DNA of 64,000 bases from Thermanaeromonas sp. C210 (GTDB lineage: Bacteria; Bacillota; DSM-521; Neomoorellales; Neomoorellaceae): assembly GCF_013167955.1 (NCBI RefSeq), contig NZ_BLWF01000003.1, positions 248,001 through 312,000 on the forward strand, read 5' to 3'. The notes beneath the pieces were generated by a model. It searched no databases. It was not told the origin of the DNA and saw only the letters and a list, made by a program, of their open reading frames with translations. Position numbers and translations under genes: made by a program. Shown here in pieces: positions 26,833-35,977 of the stretch. How positions within the stretch are numbered: the stretch's first letter is position 1; each line of letters opens with the position of its first letter.

Positions 26833-26861
26833 TTGACAAGTCCTTCCGGGCGGGGTATTAT
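26833..26861 (+). promoter_or_regulatory. Sigma-A-type promoter of the right GntR-ABC module
   Basis: TTGACA at 26833-26838 and TATTAT at 26856-26861, 17 nt apart, upstream of the plus-strand gntR gene. Confidence 0.65.
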
Positions 26862-26865
26862 AATC

Positions 26866-26897
26866 TTGTATTAACTGTATTAAGCTAATTAATACAA
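26866..26897. promoter_or_regulatory. Inverted-repeat operator of the right GntR-ABC module
   Basis: TTGTATTA (26866-26873) and TAATACAA (26890-26897) are perfect inverted arms straddling the expected transcription start, just before the SD AGGAGG. Sequence differs from the operator at 26661, so the two GntR proteins probably do not share sites. Confidence 0.6.
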
Positions 26898-26911
26898 AAG
26901 AGGAGGTGCCT

Positions 26912-27292
26912 ATGTTTCAACTTGATTTCCGGGACCGTCGCCCCCTCCACGAGCAGATTAAAGACCAGGTCAAGAAGCTTATCATCACCGGCGTCCTGCA
27001 GCCGGACGAGCGGATACCTTCGGTGCGCGAACTGGCCCAGATGCTGGCGGTCAACCCCAACACCATCCAGCGGGCCTACAAAGAGCTGGAGGCGGAAGGC
27101 TATATTTACTCCATCCGCTCTAAGGGGAGCTTTGTCGCCCAGCGCGACCCTACCGTCTCGAATCCCCGGCGGGAGGAACTGCTGCGGGAGTTGGAACGTA
27201 ACGTCGCTGAGCTAATGTATCTCCGGGAACCGCTAGAAAACCTGATCGAAACCATCCGCGCCATCTATAACAAGGGAGGTTTGAGTGGGTGA
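26912..27292 (+). CDS. GntR-family regulator (YtrA subfamily)
   Basis: 126 aa from ATG 26912 (SD AGGAGG, 5 nt); an in-frame GTG at 26906 would overlap the SD. Winged helix with RPLHEQIKDQVKKLIITGVL, PSVRELAQMLAVNPNTIQRA and YSIRSKGSFVA, then a short helical tail. Its stop overlaps the GTG start of the ABC gene (GTGA). Probable local repressor of the three-gene module. Confidence 0.9.
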   Translation: MFQLDFRDRRPLHEQIKDQVKKLIITGVLQPDERIPSVRELAQMLAVNPNTIQRAYKELEAEGYIYSIRSKGSFVAQRDPTVSNPRREELLRELERNVAELMYLREPLENLIETIRAIYNKGGLSG

Positions 27293-28188
27293 TTGAAGTC
27301 CGGAATCTGACCAAGAGGTTCGGCAGCCACGAGGCCCTTGCCGATGTCAGCCTTGAAGTGGCCAGGGGTTCGGTTTACGGCCTCCTAGGCCCCAACGGTG
27401 CGGGCAAGACCACCCTTATCAAGCACCTGGTGGGCGTATACCGCCAGGATGCGGGGACGGTGTCCGTGGCCGGCCGGCCGGTCTATGAGAACCCGGAAGT
27501 GAAGGGCTTTATTGTTTATATCCCTGACGAGCTTTACTTTTTCTCCCCTTACAGCATTGAAGAGGCGGCCCGCTTTTACGCCGGTTTCTATCCGACCTGG
27601 AGCTGGAAAAGGTATGAAACCTTAAAACAGGTGTTTGCCATCGATCCCGGGCGCCGCATCACTCGCCTTTCCAGGGGGATGCAGAAACAGGTGGCCTTCT
27701 GGCTGGGTATTTCCGCCATGCCCCAAGTTATGGTCCTGGACGAGCCGGTGGACGGCCTGGACCCCGTCATGCGGAAGAAGGTCTGGAGCCTGGTCCTCCA
27801 GGATGTGGCCGAGCGGGAGACTACGGTAGTGGTGTCCTCCCACAACCTGAGGGAACTGGAGGACGTGTGCGATCATGTGGGCATCCTCCACAACGGTTCC
27901 CTCCTTCTGGAAAGGAACCTGGACGATTTAAGAAGCGACATCCATAAGTTCCAGCTGGCCTTTACCGGCCAACCTCCGGAGGAAATTTTTACGTCTGGAA
28001 CGGTCCTGCACCGGGAGCAAAACGGGAGCGTCCTCCACATGGTAGTCAAGGGAGATAGGGAGCAGCTCCTGGCCGAAGCCCGCCAGGCCGGTCCGGTTAT
28101 CCTGGATGTCCTGCCGCTGACCCTGGAGGAGGTTTTCATCTATGAGCTGGGGGTGAGGGGCTATGATATTCAAAGGGTCCTTATTTAA
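27289..28188 (+). CDS. ABC transporter ATP-binding protein
   Basis: 299 aa. Walker A GPNGAGKTT (residues about 36-44), signature LSRGMQKQVAFWLG, Walker B VMVLDEPVDGLDP and switch His SSHNL, followed by a C-terminal extension of about 80 residues typical of YtrB-like ATPases. GTG start with GGGAGG upstream. The end overlaps the permease start by 26 bp. Confidence 0.9.
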   Translation: MIEVRNLTKRFGSHEALADVSLEVARGSVYGLLGPNGAGKTTLIKHLVGVYRQDAGTVSVAGRPVYENPEVKGFIVYIPDELYFFSPYSIEEAARFYAGFYPTWSWKRYETLKQVFAIDPGRRITRLSRGMQKQVAFWLGISAMPQVMVLDEPVDGLDPVMRKKVWSLVLQDVAERETTVVVSSHNLRELEDVCDHVGILHNGSLLLERNLDDLRSDIHKFQLAFTGQPPEEIFTSGTVLHREQNGSVLHMVVKGDREQLLAEARQAGPVILDVLPLTLEEVFIYELGVRGYDIQRVLI

Positions 28189-30148
28189 CAAAGGCCTGTT
28201 AGTAAGCGATCTTAAGCGCTTCTGGTGGGTCAGCGCCCTGTACGGCCTGTTGCTTTTCTTAATACTCCCCTTCAGCCACATGATGCAGGAGCTTCCCGCG
28301 GAGGAATGGGCCCGGGACATCCTAAAAAGGTCCCTAGACATTTTTGGGGGCTCAGCCGGGATTCAAGCACTTCTCATCTGTGTAGTTCCCGTAGTCCTGG
28401 GAGTGTTGGTTTTCGGATATCTCCACAGCGGACGGGCGGCGGCCTGGATGCACAGCCTGCCCTGCACCAGGCTCACCCTATTCCTAAGCCACAGCGCGGC
28501 GGGGCTGGCCTTGCTTTTTCTGCCCGTTATCATTAACGGCCTGGTGCTGGCCCTCCTCAATATAACTACTCCTTTGCAGGAGTATTATTCCCTGGCGGAC
28601 ATCTTCCGCTGGATGGGTATGACGGCCCTCTTTGATGCCCTGGTTTTCGCCCTTACCGTTTTGGTCGGCATGTTTACGGGAAATACGGCGGCGCACCTGG
28701 TCCTTACCTACATTCTCCAGGTGCTGCCCAACGGGCTCCACGTCCTCATGGTGGAGAACTTGAGCCGCTGGCTCCACGGCTATACCCCCTTAAGTTACCC
28801 CGGCGAGCTGCCCTACAATTTTCCTCTCATGATGTTCGCCTCCGGCACCGGGAGGGAGGACTTTACCGCCTGGGTTGCGGCCGCCTATCTCTTGGCCACC
28901 GTCATCACCTTTGGCCTCGCTTACTTTATCTATAGATTACGGCAGGTAGAAGCGGCCGGTGATGTCGTCGCCTTCCCCATCCTGCGGCCCGTCTTCAAGT
29001 ACGGAGTCACGGCCTGCTGCATGCTCCTCGCCGGAGCTTACTTCGCCGCCGAGTACCGGAGCGGCCCGGCGGTAATCCTCTGGGGATACTTCCTCGGCTC
29101 CTTCGTAGGTTATTTCGTAGCGGAAGCCCTGCTCCAGAAGTCTTTAAAGGTATGGTCCGCCTACCGCGGCTACCTTGTTTACGGAGTGGTGGTGGCCGTT
29201 TTGGTAGCGGGGCTGGCCTCCGACGTAACCGGCTATGTCCGGCGCGTCCCCGACCCGGAAGAGGTCCGGAAAGTTTATTTCGGCAGCAGTTTAGGACAAT
29301 GGATTCACGTGGAGAAGCTCAAAGACGTCGACCCGGGGGACCCCAGGTACGGGGACCAAATGTTCTTTGAGGACCGGAACAATATCGCGCATATTGTCCG
29401 CCTCCACCATGAGCTGGCGGCAGACCGCTCTAATAAGACCGGAGTAACCCGGTATATCATCTACACCCTGGCCGACGGCACTCATTTGGCCCGACGCTAC
29501 GAGGTGGACGAAAGGGAGTATGCTTCTTTCTTAAAACCTATTTACGAGTCCCTGGAGTACAAGGAGGCCCGGTTCCCAGTGTTGAACCAAGACCCGGAGG
29601 ACATAAAAATGGTCGTAATCGACGATCACCGGGTGCCCAAGGGTCCGGTCGTTCTGTCCGATCGGGAAGAGATCCGGGAGTTCACGGCCAGGTTGAAGCA
29701 GGATATCCTGGGAGCTACCTTTGAAGAAATGACGGCAGGGGTGAGACACCACGTGATCATGGACGTGGTGGAGGAGGACGGGATAGCCGCGAGCTACGCC
29801 CTCGTCGACGGGTACAGGTCGGTTATGACCTGGTTAAAGCAAAAGGGGTATTACGAGGGCATCATCCTGCTGCCGGAAGAAGTGGAGTATGTTGTCCTGG
29901 AGACCCCGGCACCACCCGGCAAGGCCGGGGAAGGTACGGCGCCTCGGCGGGTCGAAATCAGGAACCGGCGGCTCATCGAGGAACTCCTTAATATCGAGGC
30001 TTCCTCCGAGTTTGTTAGAGGCACGAGGCAAATTTTGGTCACCTTTTACGGTAAAACGGCCGGGGGACCCTTCCAGTACGAGAGTTTCATCGACCCCACC
30101 GGCCCGGTCTCGGAAGAGTTAAAGATATATATAAAGCAGTTGGAGTAG
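28163..30148 (+). CDS. ABC transporter permease with large soluble C-terminal domain
   Basis: 661 aa. Residues about 1-355 hold about eight hydrophobic spans (including LYGLLLFLILPFSHMM and VVPVVLGVLVFGYLHSGRAA), followed by a final span near VYGVVVAVLVAGLASDVTGY and about 290 soluble residues with no recognised motif. This large YtrC/D-like permease is expected to form a dimer with the preceding ATPase. The C-terminal domain, outside or inside depending on span count, could sense the substrate. The start lies within the end of the ATPase gene. Confidence 0.82.
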   Translation: MIFKGSLFNKGLLVSDLKRFWWVSALYGLLLFLILPFSHMMQELPAEEWARDILKRSLDIFGGSAGIQALLICVVPVVLGVLVFGYLHSGRAAAWMHSLPCTRLTLFLSHSAAGLALLFLPVIINGLVLALLNITTPLQEYYSLADIFRWMGMTALFDALVFALTVLVGMFTGNTAAHLVLTYILQVLPNGLHVLMVENLSRWLHGYTPLSYPGELPYNFPLMMFASGTGREDFTAWVAAAYLLATVITFGLAYFIYRLRQVEAAGDVVAFPILRPVFKYGVTACCMLLAGAYFAAEYRSGPAVILWGYFLGSFVGYFVAEALLQKSLKVWSAYRGYLVYGVVVAVLVAGLASDVTGYVRRVPDPEEVRKVYFGSSLGQWIHVEKLKDVDPGDPRYGDQMFFEDRNNIAHIVRLHHELAADRSNKTGVTRYIIYTLADGTHLARRYEVDEREYASFLKPIYESLEYKEARFPVLNQDPEDIKMVVIDDHRVPKGPVVLSDREEIREFTARLKQDILGATFEEMTAGVRHHVIMDVVEEDGIAASYALVDGYRSVMTWLKQKGYYEGIILLPEEVEYVVLETPAPPGKAGEGTAPRRVEIRNRRLIEELLNIEASSEFVRGTRQILVTFYGKTAGGPFQYESFIDPTGPVSEELKIYIKQLE

Positions 30149-30249
30149 CAGCGGTCCTGAACCCGGGAGGCTAACACCTTTGTTACAGGGGGCCGGGACG
30201 AAGATGCAGATGTTCGGCCGGGCCTGGAGTGGAGCTTCAGCTTAAGAAC

Positions 30250-30284
30250 AAAACAGGGAGGCGATTTCGCTTCCCTGTTTTTAT
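30250..30284. terminator. Bidirectional terminator between permease and CotJC-like gene
   Basis: AAAACAGGGAGGCG/CGCTTCCCTGTTTT forms a 14-bp stem (one G-U pair) with a 4-nt loop, with A and T tracts on both sides, so it can serve the plus-strand module and the minus-strand coat gene. Confidence 0.85.
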
Positions 30285-30339
30285 TTACGTTCTTAATCTA
30301 TAGCCTCCCTGGACCAGATGGTCTACGGCGGCTCCTGCT

Positions 30340-31026
30340 TTACTGGGGCGGGACCTGGGGGTCGGTAAAGGAGGGCGGTTGCGGGTTCTGGAGGGATGAA
30401 CCTACGTAATTACCGGGTGTGGAGAGGTTGAAAAATAGGCGGGCGTCCTTGTCCACTCCCCAGTCCCTGGTAGAGCCGGTACCCTGGACCTTCTGGAAGC
30501 ACTCCCGGAACAAGGTATTATGGGCTTCTTCCCTGTTGAGGAGGAAATCTATCATCTGCCGGACGTAACGGTCTGCGATTTGGCGGTGGAGGTATTCGTA
30601 CACTACTTTGGCCCTCTGCTCGGCGGCGATGTTGGAAAGAAGGTCTGCCGGCAGGTCTCCGGTGGCCTCGATGTAGGATGCGGTCCACACCTGGCCCGAG
30701 GCGTTGCTGTAAAAGGGGTTGAGGCCGGTGGTAACATGGGCCTGAACATTACCGATGGTAGCGTTCATGGCCTGGGGCTCGTGGCCGTTTAAGAGGTTGA
30801 CTGCCGTGCAAACCATTTCCAGGTGGCTGAGTTCCTCGGCAGCAATGTCCAGGAAGATATCCCTTATGGCCGGGTCCTGAATGCGAAAGCTCTGGGCCAG
30901 GTACTGCAGGCCTGCTTTAAGCTCGCCATGGGGTCCCCCGATTTGTTCCTGGAGGAGGGCGGCATAGTTGGGGTTAGGCCGCTCTACGCGAATCATCTCG
31001 AGGAGCTTTTTATCGTGCTTAAACAT
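30340..31026 (-). CDS. CotJC/manganese-catalase-like spore coat protein
   Basis: 228 aa, a ferritin-like four-helix protein of the Mn-catalase/CotJC family. Metal-binding helices are visible: LKAGLQYLAQSF with its Glu in GPHGELKAG, DIAAEELSHLEMV, NIAAEQRAKVVYEYL and LNREEAHNTLF, which give the Glu/His set of a dimanganese site. In Bacillus CotJC is an inner-coat component; catalase activity is possible. A Pro-rich tail follows the core. SD GGGAGGA before the ATG. Cotj partners (CotJA/JB) are not adjacent. Confidence 0.85.
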   Translation of the reverse strand: MFKHDKKLLEMIRVERPNPNYAALLQEQIGGPHGELKAGLQYLAQSFRIQDPAIRDIFLDIAAEELSHLEMVCTAVNLLNGHEPQAMNATIGNVQAHVTTGLNPFYSNASGQVWTASYIEATGDLPADLLSNIAAEQRAKVVYEYLHRQIADRYVRQMIDFLLNREEAHNTLFRECFQKVQGTGSTRDWGVDKDARLFFNLSTPGNYVGSSLQNPQPPSFTDPQVPPQ

Positions 31027-31197
31027 AAGTGTTCCTCCCTTCTTAGGTGTATTATTTCATTACCGGCTTTGCGGTATGTAACTCCGTGTGGCTTACCAAC
31101 CTAGGCTCGACCCTCCCCTCCGCTGCCCTTGGCGGGATGCCGGGGCGGACGGTTCCACCGCGGGGTGATGCGTATTCGTGCATAAAGGCGGCTGGTA

Positions 31198-32271
31198 TTG
31201 GCGGATAATATGACCAAGGCCTATTTTGGCAGGGATAGAGGTGACGGACTGTTGAGCTCGGCCACCAAGAGGGTGGGAAAACATACCATTCAATTTGCCA
31301 ACCCGCCGGTAGTAGTGGCTACCGCCTCGGTAGTGGGCCCTAAGGAAGGGGAGGGTCCCCTGGGGGACACCTTCGATATGGTCATTGACGATACCTATTT
31401 TGGCGAAGACAGCTGGGAAAAGGCCGAACGCAAGATGCTGGAAGAAGCCGTCAAGATGGTCATTGCCAAGGCCCACCTGCAATGGCAGGACATCGATTTT
31501 CTCCTGGCAGGCGACCTGTTGAACCAGACCATTTCGGCCAACTATGCGGCCCGCAATTTGGGCATCCCTTTCCTGGGCCTCTACGGTGCGTGTTCCACCA
31601 TGTATGAGGGGATGGCCCTGGCCAGCATGTTAATCGACGGCGGCTTTGCCACCCATGTGGTGGCCGCCTGCAGCAGCCATTACGACACGGCGGAACGGCA
31701 ATACCGCTTTCCCAACGAACAGGGGGTCCAGAAACCCCCGACGGCCCAATGGACGGTCACCGGCGCAGGAGCCGTTCTCCTGGCGCCTTCAGGTAACGGT
31801 CCTCGCATAACCCATGCCACCATAGGCCGGGTTGTGGATCTCGGCCAGAAGGATGCCCAGGATATGGGTTCGGCCATGGCACCCGCTGCCGTGGACACCA
31901 TGGTCCGGCATTTCCAGGATACCGGCCGCACTCCCGACGATTACGACCTCATTATTACCGGTGATCTGGCCAGGGTAGGGCATGAGCTGGCCATCAAGTT
32001 AATGGAACATAAAGGATATAAACTGGGTGATAAGTACACGGACTGCGGCCTTCTTATTTACGATCCCGAACGCCAGGGCACCCATGCCGGAGGAAGCGGT
32101 TGCGCCTGTTCGGCCGTGGTCTTCGCCGGCCATCTCATGGGCAAGTTAAACGATGGGACTTACAAGCGCATCTTCGGCATAGGAACCGGGGCCTTATTAA
32201 GTCCCATCTCCACCTACCAGGGAGAGTCCATCCCCAGTATCGGGCACGGGGTAGTTATTGAAAGGGGATGA
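31198..32271 (+). CDS. spoVAD: Stage V sporulation protein AD
   Basis: 357 aa from a TTG at 31198 (SD-like AAAGGCGG); an in-frame ATG at 31210 is the alternative. SpoVAD has a thiolase-like fold without catalysis and binds dipicolinic acid at the forespore membrane. Diagnostic blocks: FANPPVVVATASVVGPKEGEG, DIDFLLAGDLLNQTISANY, LYGACSTMYEGMALASMLID, SSHYDTAERQYRFPNE and GGSGCACSAVVFAGHLM. First of the spoVAD-AE-AF run. Confidence 0.95.
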   Translation: MADNMTKAYFGRDRGDGLLSSATKRVGKHTIQFANPPVVVATASVVGPKEGEGPLGDTFDMVIDDTYFGEDSWEKAERKMLEEAVKMVIAKAHLQWQDIDFLLAGDLLNQTISANYAARNLGIPFLGLYGACSTMYEGMALASMLIDGGFATHVVAACSSHYDTAERQYRFPNEQGVQKPPTAQWTVTGAGAVLLAPSGNGPRITHATIGRVVDLGQKDAQDMGSAMAPAAVDTMVRHFQDTGRTPDDYDLIITGDLARVGHELAIKLMEHKGYKLGDKYTDCGLLIYDPERQGTHAGGSGCACSAVVFAGHLMGKLNDGTYKRIFGIGTGALLSPISTYQGESIPSIGHGVVIERG

Positions 32272-32275
32272 TAGG

Positions 32276-32632
32276 GTGAGCGTTGTTATGGCCTTTATCG
32301 TAGGCGGGGCCATCTGCGTGGTGGGCCAACTGATTATGGATTTAACCCCCTACAAAGTAACGCCGGGGCATGTTCTCGTGGGATTTGTGGTGGGAGGAGC
32401 CATCCTGAGCGCCTTGGGTCTGTACCAGCCGTTAGTGAACATCGGCGGCGCCGGCGCGACCATTCCCTTAAGCGGGTTCGGCCATCTCTTGGCCCAGGGG
32501 GCCTTAGGAGCGGTGCAGACCAAGGGTTTGATGGGAGCCTTTGCCGGCGGTCTGCAGGCGGGAGCAGTGGGGCTGACGGCAGCAATCCTGTTCGGCTATA
32601 TCATGGCCGTTCTATTTAATCCCCGCGGCTAA
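32276..32632 (+). CDS. spoVAE: Stage V sporulation protein AE (SpoVAEb type)
   Basis: 118 aa from GTG 32276 (AAAGGGG 8 nt before), a better start than the in-frame TTG at 32258 inside spoVAD. Three to four membrane spans with VGQLIMDLTPYKVTPGHVLV, NIGGAGATIPLSGFGHLLAQG and AFAGGLQAGAVGLTAAILFG. Membrane part of the dipicolinate channel. Same region of fold as SpoVAC, to which it is related. Confidence 0.93.
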   Translation: MSVVMAFIVGGAICVVGQLIMDLTPYKVTPGHVLVGFVVGGAILSALGLYQPLVNIGGAGATIPLSGFGHLLAQGALGAVQTKGLMGAFAGGLQAGAVGLTAAILFGYIMAVLFNPRG

Positions 32633-32663
32633 GTAGCCAAGAATTTGTACTGGGGGCAAATCC

Positions 32664-34226
32664 ATGACTATTACAGGTGAAGGGGTAAAGGTAAGCCGCA
32701 AGCTGGAAGTTAATGTAGAATGGCTGAACAAGGAGCTGGGAGTTAACGAGAGCTTTGACATTATTCGGCGGGATATCAGGTTTGCCAGCCGGCAGGCCAG
32801 CCTGTTTTACATTGACGGCTTTGTCAAGGACGAAATCATGCTTTTTATTTTGCGCACCCTCTCCGGCTTAGACCGGGAGGACCTGGCGGTCGACGCTTTT
32901 AAGAAGGTATTTGAACAGTACATCCACTATATAGAAGTAGAAGCCCTGGATGATCTCCATAAAGTAGTAGATAAGATTTTGGCCGGCGGGGTAGCCGTGG
33001 TGGTCGACGGCTTTGAGCAAGTAATCTTCATTGAGGCTCGCCAATACCCTGCCCGTAATCCCGACGAGCCTGATTTAGAAAGGGTAGTTAGGGGTTCTCG
33101 CGATGGTTTTGTAGAAACCCTTCTCTTTAACACCAATCTCCTTCGCCGCCGGCTGCGCGACCCCCGATTGCGTATTGAAAACCTCCAGGCCGGGAGCCGT
33201 TCTAAGACCGACATTGCGGTGGCGTATATCAAAGACATCGCCAATCCACGCCTGGTGGACATGGTAAAGAAGCGCATAAAGGCCATAAAAATAGACGGCT
33301 TGCCCATGGCCGAAAAATCGGTAGAAGAACTCATCACTCCGGGGAACTGGTGGAATCCCTTCCCCCGCGTTCGTTACACGGAGAGGCCCGACGTAGCCGC
33401 CACCCATTTGCTGGAAGGGCATGTGCTCATCATGGTGGACACGTCCCCCAGCGTCATGATCTTACCGGTCACCCTCTTTCACCATCTGCAGCACGCCGAA
33501 GAATATCGCCAGGTGCCTCTGGTAGGGGCCTTCTTGCGCTGGGTCCGTTTTCTGGGGGTAGGGGTTTCCGTATTCTTGGCGCCCGTATGGCTATTGTTTG
33601 CCCTGGACCGCAGCTTAATCCCTCCCGGTTTAGAGTGGTTGGGGCCCAACAGGATAGCGAGCATGCCCCTGATGTGGCAGTTCCTGCTGGCCGAGGGCGG
33701 CATTAACCTCATGCGCATGGCGGCCATCCATACACCCACGGCCCTGGCTACGGCCCTGGGCTTGATTGCCGCTGTCCTCATCGGTGAGGTGGCGGTGGCC
33801 GTAGGTTTTTTCAATCCGGAGATTATCCTCTACGTGGCCATTGCTGCTGTGGGAATTTTTGCCACGCCCAGCTACGAACTGGGGATGGCCAATACCCTGG
33901 TGCGGATCGCGGCTATCATCGGCGTGGGCTTATGGAGGTTACCCGGACTCGTAGTGGTAACCATGGGCACCTTCTTGCTGCTGCTGACCACTAAATCCTT
34001 CGGCGTGCCTTACTTGTGGCCCCTGATTCCCTGGGACTGGCGCTCCCTCAAATCCATCCTCCTGCGCTCGCCGGTACCGCTCCAGAACCTGCGGCCGCCG
34101 GCCCTCCAACCTCAGGATGAAGACCGGCAACCGGCTCCCGCTTACAAACCTTTGTTAGAGCAAGGTCAAGAGACCTTGCGCGAACGCTTAGCCAAGACCG
34201 AGCGGAATGAAGAAGGAGAGGGGTAG
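32664..34226 (+). CDS. spoVAF: SpoVAF/GerA-family spore germination protein
   Basis: 520 aa. A soluble N-terminal half (residues about 1-270) with the GerA-type YIKDIANPRLVDMVKKR segment, then several membrane spans (VGVSVFLAPVWLLFAL, LIGEVAVAVGFFNPEIILY, VVVTMGTFLLLLTTKSFGVP) and a charged cytoplasmic tail. Its position after spoVAD and spoVAE and the NWWNPFPRVRYTERPDVAA segment identify the SpoVAF branch, which in Bacillus helps trigger germinosome signalling. The gene ends 10 bp from the convergent galU. Confidence 0.9.
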   Translation: MTITGEGVKVSRKLEVNVEWLNKELGVNESFDIIRRDIRFASRQASLFYIDGFVKDEIMLFILRTLSGLDREDLAVDAFKKVFEQYIHYIEVEALDDLHKVVDKILAGGVAVVVDGFEQVIFIEARQYPARNPDEPDLERVVRGSRDGFVETLLFNTNLLRRRLRDPRLRIENLQAGSRSKTDIAVAYIKDIANPRLVDMVKKRIKAIKIDGLPMAEKSVEELITPGNWWNPFPRVRYTERPDVAATHLLEGHVLIMVDTSPSVMILPVTLFHHLQHAEEYRQVPLVGAFLRWVRFLGVGVSVFLAPVWLLFALDRSLIPPGLEWLGPNRIASMPLMWQFLLAEGGINLMRMAAIHTPTALATALGLIAAVLIGEVAVAVGFFNPEIILYVAIAAVGIFATPSYELGMANTLVRIAAIIGVGLWRLPGLVVVTMGTFLLLLTTKSFGVPYLWPLIPWDWRSLKSILLRSPVPLQNLRPPALQPQDEDRQPAPAYKPLLEQGQETLRERLAKTERNEEGEG

Positions 34227-34236
34227 GGCGCAAGGG

Positions 34237-35142
34237 TTAGAGCTCCCCTCCGGAGGCAGCTTCGGCCTCGAGCCCCGAAAGGAGCCGGTACAGGTATTGG
34301 CGGAAGGGCCCGGCCAGGTCCGGACGTTCCAAGGCAAATTCCACCGTGGCCTGGAGAAAGCCGAGCTTGTCGCCTACATCGTAGCGCCGACCGGCAAAGC
34401 GATAAGCATAAACCCGGCCCTCCTGGGCCAGCACCTGCAAGGCGTCGGTCAGCTGAATCTCGCCCCCGGCCCCGGGTTTAATGTCAGCCAAAATGGGGAA
34501 TATCTCCGGCACTAAAATATAGCGCCCTATAACTGCAAGGTTAGACGGTGCCTCTTCCGGCCGCGGTTTTTCCACCAGGCCCTTCACGGGGAAGAGCCTG
34601 CTTCCGCAGCCGTCCGCCGGGCGGATTATGCCGTATCGGCCGGTTTCCTCCGCCGGGACCTCCTGAACCGCCACGATGGCTGCCCGCACTTCCCCGTAAG
34701 CCTCCATCATCTGCCGGAGGCAGGGAACCTCGTGGATGATGATGTCATCGCCCAGCAAGACCGCAAAGGGCTCTTCACCTACGAATTGGCGGGCGCAGTA
34801 CACGGCATGTCCCAGGCCGAGCTGTTCCTTCTGGCGGATATAGTGGATATCGGCCAGAGACGCCACTTCCTCTACCAGCTGCACCAGATCGGGGTTGTTT
34901 TTTTCCTTAAGGAGGTTGACCAGCTCCACGGACTGGTCGAAGTGGTCTTCGATGGCCCGCTTGTGCTTGCCGGTAATTATGAGGAGGTTGTTTATTCCCG
35001 ATTGGACGGTTTCTTCTACTATATACTGGATGGCCGGCTTATCTACGATGGGGAGCATTTCTTTGGGCTGGGCTTTCGTGGCAGGCAGGAAGCGGGTACC
35101 CCAGCCGGCAGCCGGGATCACAGCCTTGCGTATGGTAGACAT
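34237..35142 (-). CDS. galU: UTP-glucose-1-phosphate uridylyltransferase
   Basis: 301 aa. Makes UDP-glucose from UTP and glucose 1-phosphate. N-terminal nucleotide-binding signature AAGWGTRFLPATKAQPKEML, then DKPAIQYIVEE, RQKEQLGLGHAVYCA, VLLGDDIIIHE with the metal-binding Asp, and GLVEKPRPEEAPSNLAVIGR. Last gene of the minus-strand trehalose operon, where it supplies the glucosyl donor for OtsA. Confidence 0.95.
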   Translation of the reverse strand: MSTIRKAVIPAAGWGTRFLPATKAQPKEMLPIVDKPAIQYIVEETVQSGINNLLIITGKHKRAIEDHFDQSVELVNLLKEKNNPDLVQLVEEVASLADIHYIRQKEQLGLGHAVYCARQFVGEEPFAVLLGDDIIIHEVPCLRQMMEAYGEVRAAIVAVQEVPAEETGRYGIIRPADGCGSRLFPVKGLVEKPRPEEAPSNLAVIGRYILVPEIFPILADIKPGAGGEIQLTDALQVLAQEGRVYAYRFAGRRYDVGDKLGFLQATVEFALERPDLAGPFRQYLYRLLSGLEAEAASGGEL

Positions 35143-35155
35143 AGGAACGACCTCC

Positions 35156-35977
35156 TTACTGGCATTGGTGAACGGATATGGGTTGACGGACTGCTTCGCG
35201 CAACAAAGTTAGGAACTCCTTTACGGCTGCCGGTGAGGGCAGCCGATGGGAAGCCCGGGAGGGCCGCGGCGGGCCCACCAGCACCGCCGGTCCCCGGCCC
35301 TTTAAGGCGCGAAAGGCGTCTTCGTCGGTGGTATCGTCGCCCAGGTAAACGGGAAGGGCCTGCGGGTAAAGGCCCATGAGATATTCCACCGCTAAGCCCT
35401 TATGGACTCCTCGTATTCTAACCTCCAAGACCTTGTGACCTCGCAGCAGCTCCAGGTCTCCGGAGGCCAGCCAGGGCTCCACTTCCCTGCTAAAGGCCGA
35501 AAGAGCACCGTCTAGCTGGGCGGCATCGGCCTCCCGGTAGTGTAACGCTATGCCTTCTTCCTTATCTTCAACCCACATTCCCTTTACGGAAGCGGCCGCA
35601 GCCCTGGCCAGGGACCGCACCGACTGCCAGACTTCGCGGCCGGGGCCGGCCGGGCCCAGGCGTATTACAGTACGCGGCTCCCCATCCCGTGTACCGGGAA
35701 GGGATAAGAACCTACCGTGGGAGGCCGCCAGGTAGGCCCGGCTTAAGGGGAGCAGGCGGTACAGGTCCCCTAGGGGACGGCCGCTGATAACCGCCAGCTT
35801 AAGACCGGGCCTTGCGCTCAAGCCTTCTAGGATCCGCAAGAGATCCTGACCGGGCCTGGCCTGCTCCGGTCGCGGGGCTAGGGGAACCAGGGTACCGTCA
35901 TAGTCAAGCATCAACAGCACTTGTGGATGGGATTCTATTGTAGCTGCTAAGGCGCAAGGGTCGGCGTACGGCTTCAT
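35156..35977 (-). CDS. otsB: Trehalose-6-phosphate phosphatase
   Basis: About 273 aa if it starts at the ATG at 35977; the frame is open to 36040, deeper inside otsA. HAD-superfamily phosphatase: motif I LMLDYDGTLVPLAP, motif II VISGRPLGDL, the cap with GMWVEDKEEGIALHYREAD, Lys in RGHKVLEVRIRGVHKGLAVE and motif IV YLGDDTTDEDAF. Removes phosphate from trehalose 6-phosphate made by OtsA. Overlap with otsA is about 74 bp even with the shorter start, so the two are tightly coupled. Confidence 0.92.
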   Translation of the reverse strand: MKPYADPCALAATIESHPQVLLMLDYDGTLVPLAPRPEQARPGQDLLRILEGLSARPGLKLAVISGRPLGDLYRLLPLSRAYLAASHGRFLSLPGTRDGEPRTVIRLGPAGPGREVWQSVRSLARAAAASVKGMWVEDKEEGIALHYREADAAQLDGALSAFSREVEPWLASGDLELLRGHKVLEVRIRGVHKGLAVEYLMGLYPQALPVYLGDDTTDEDAFRALKGRGPAVLVGPPRPSRASHRLPSPAAVKEFLTLLREAVRQPISVHQCQ

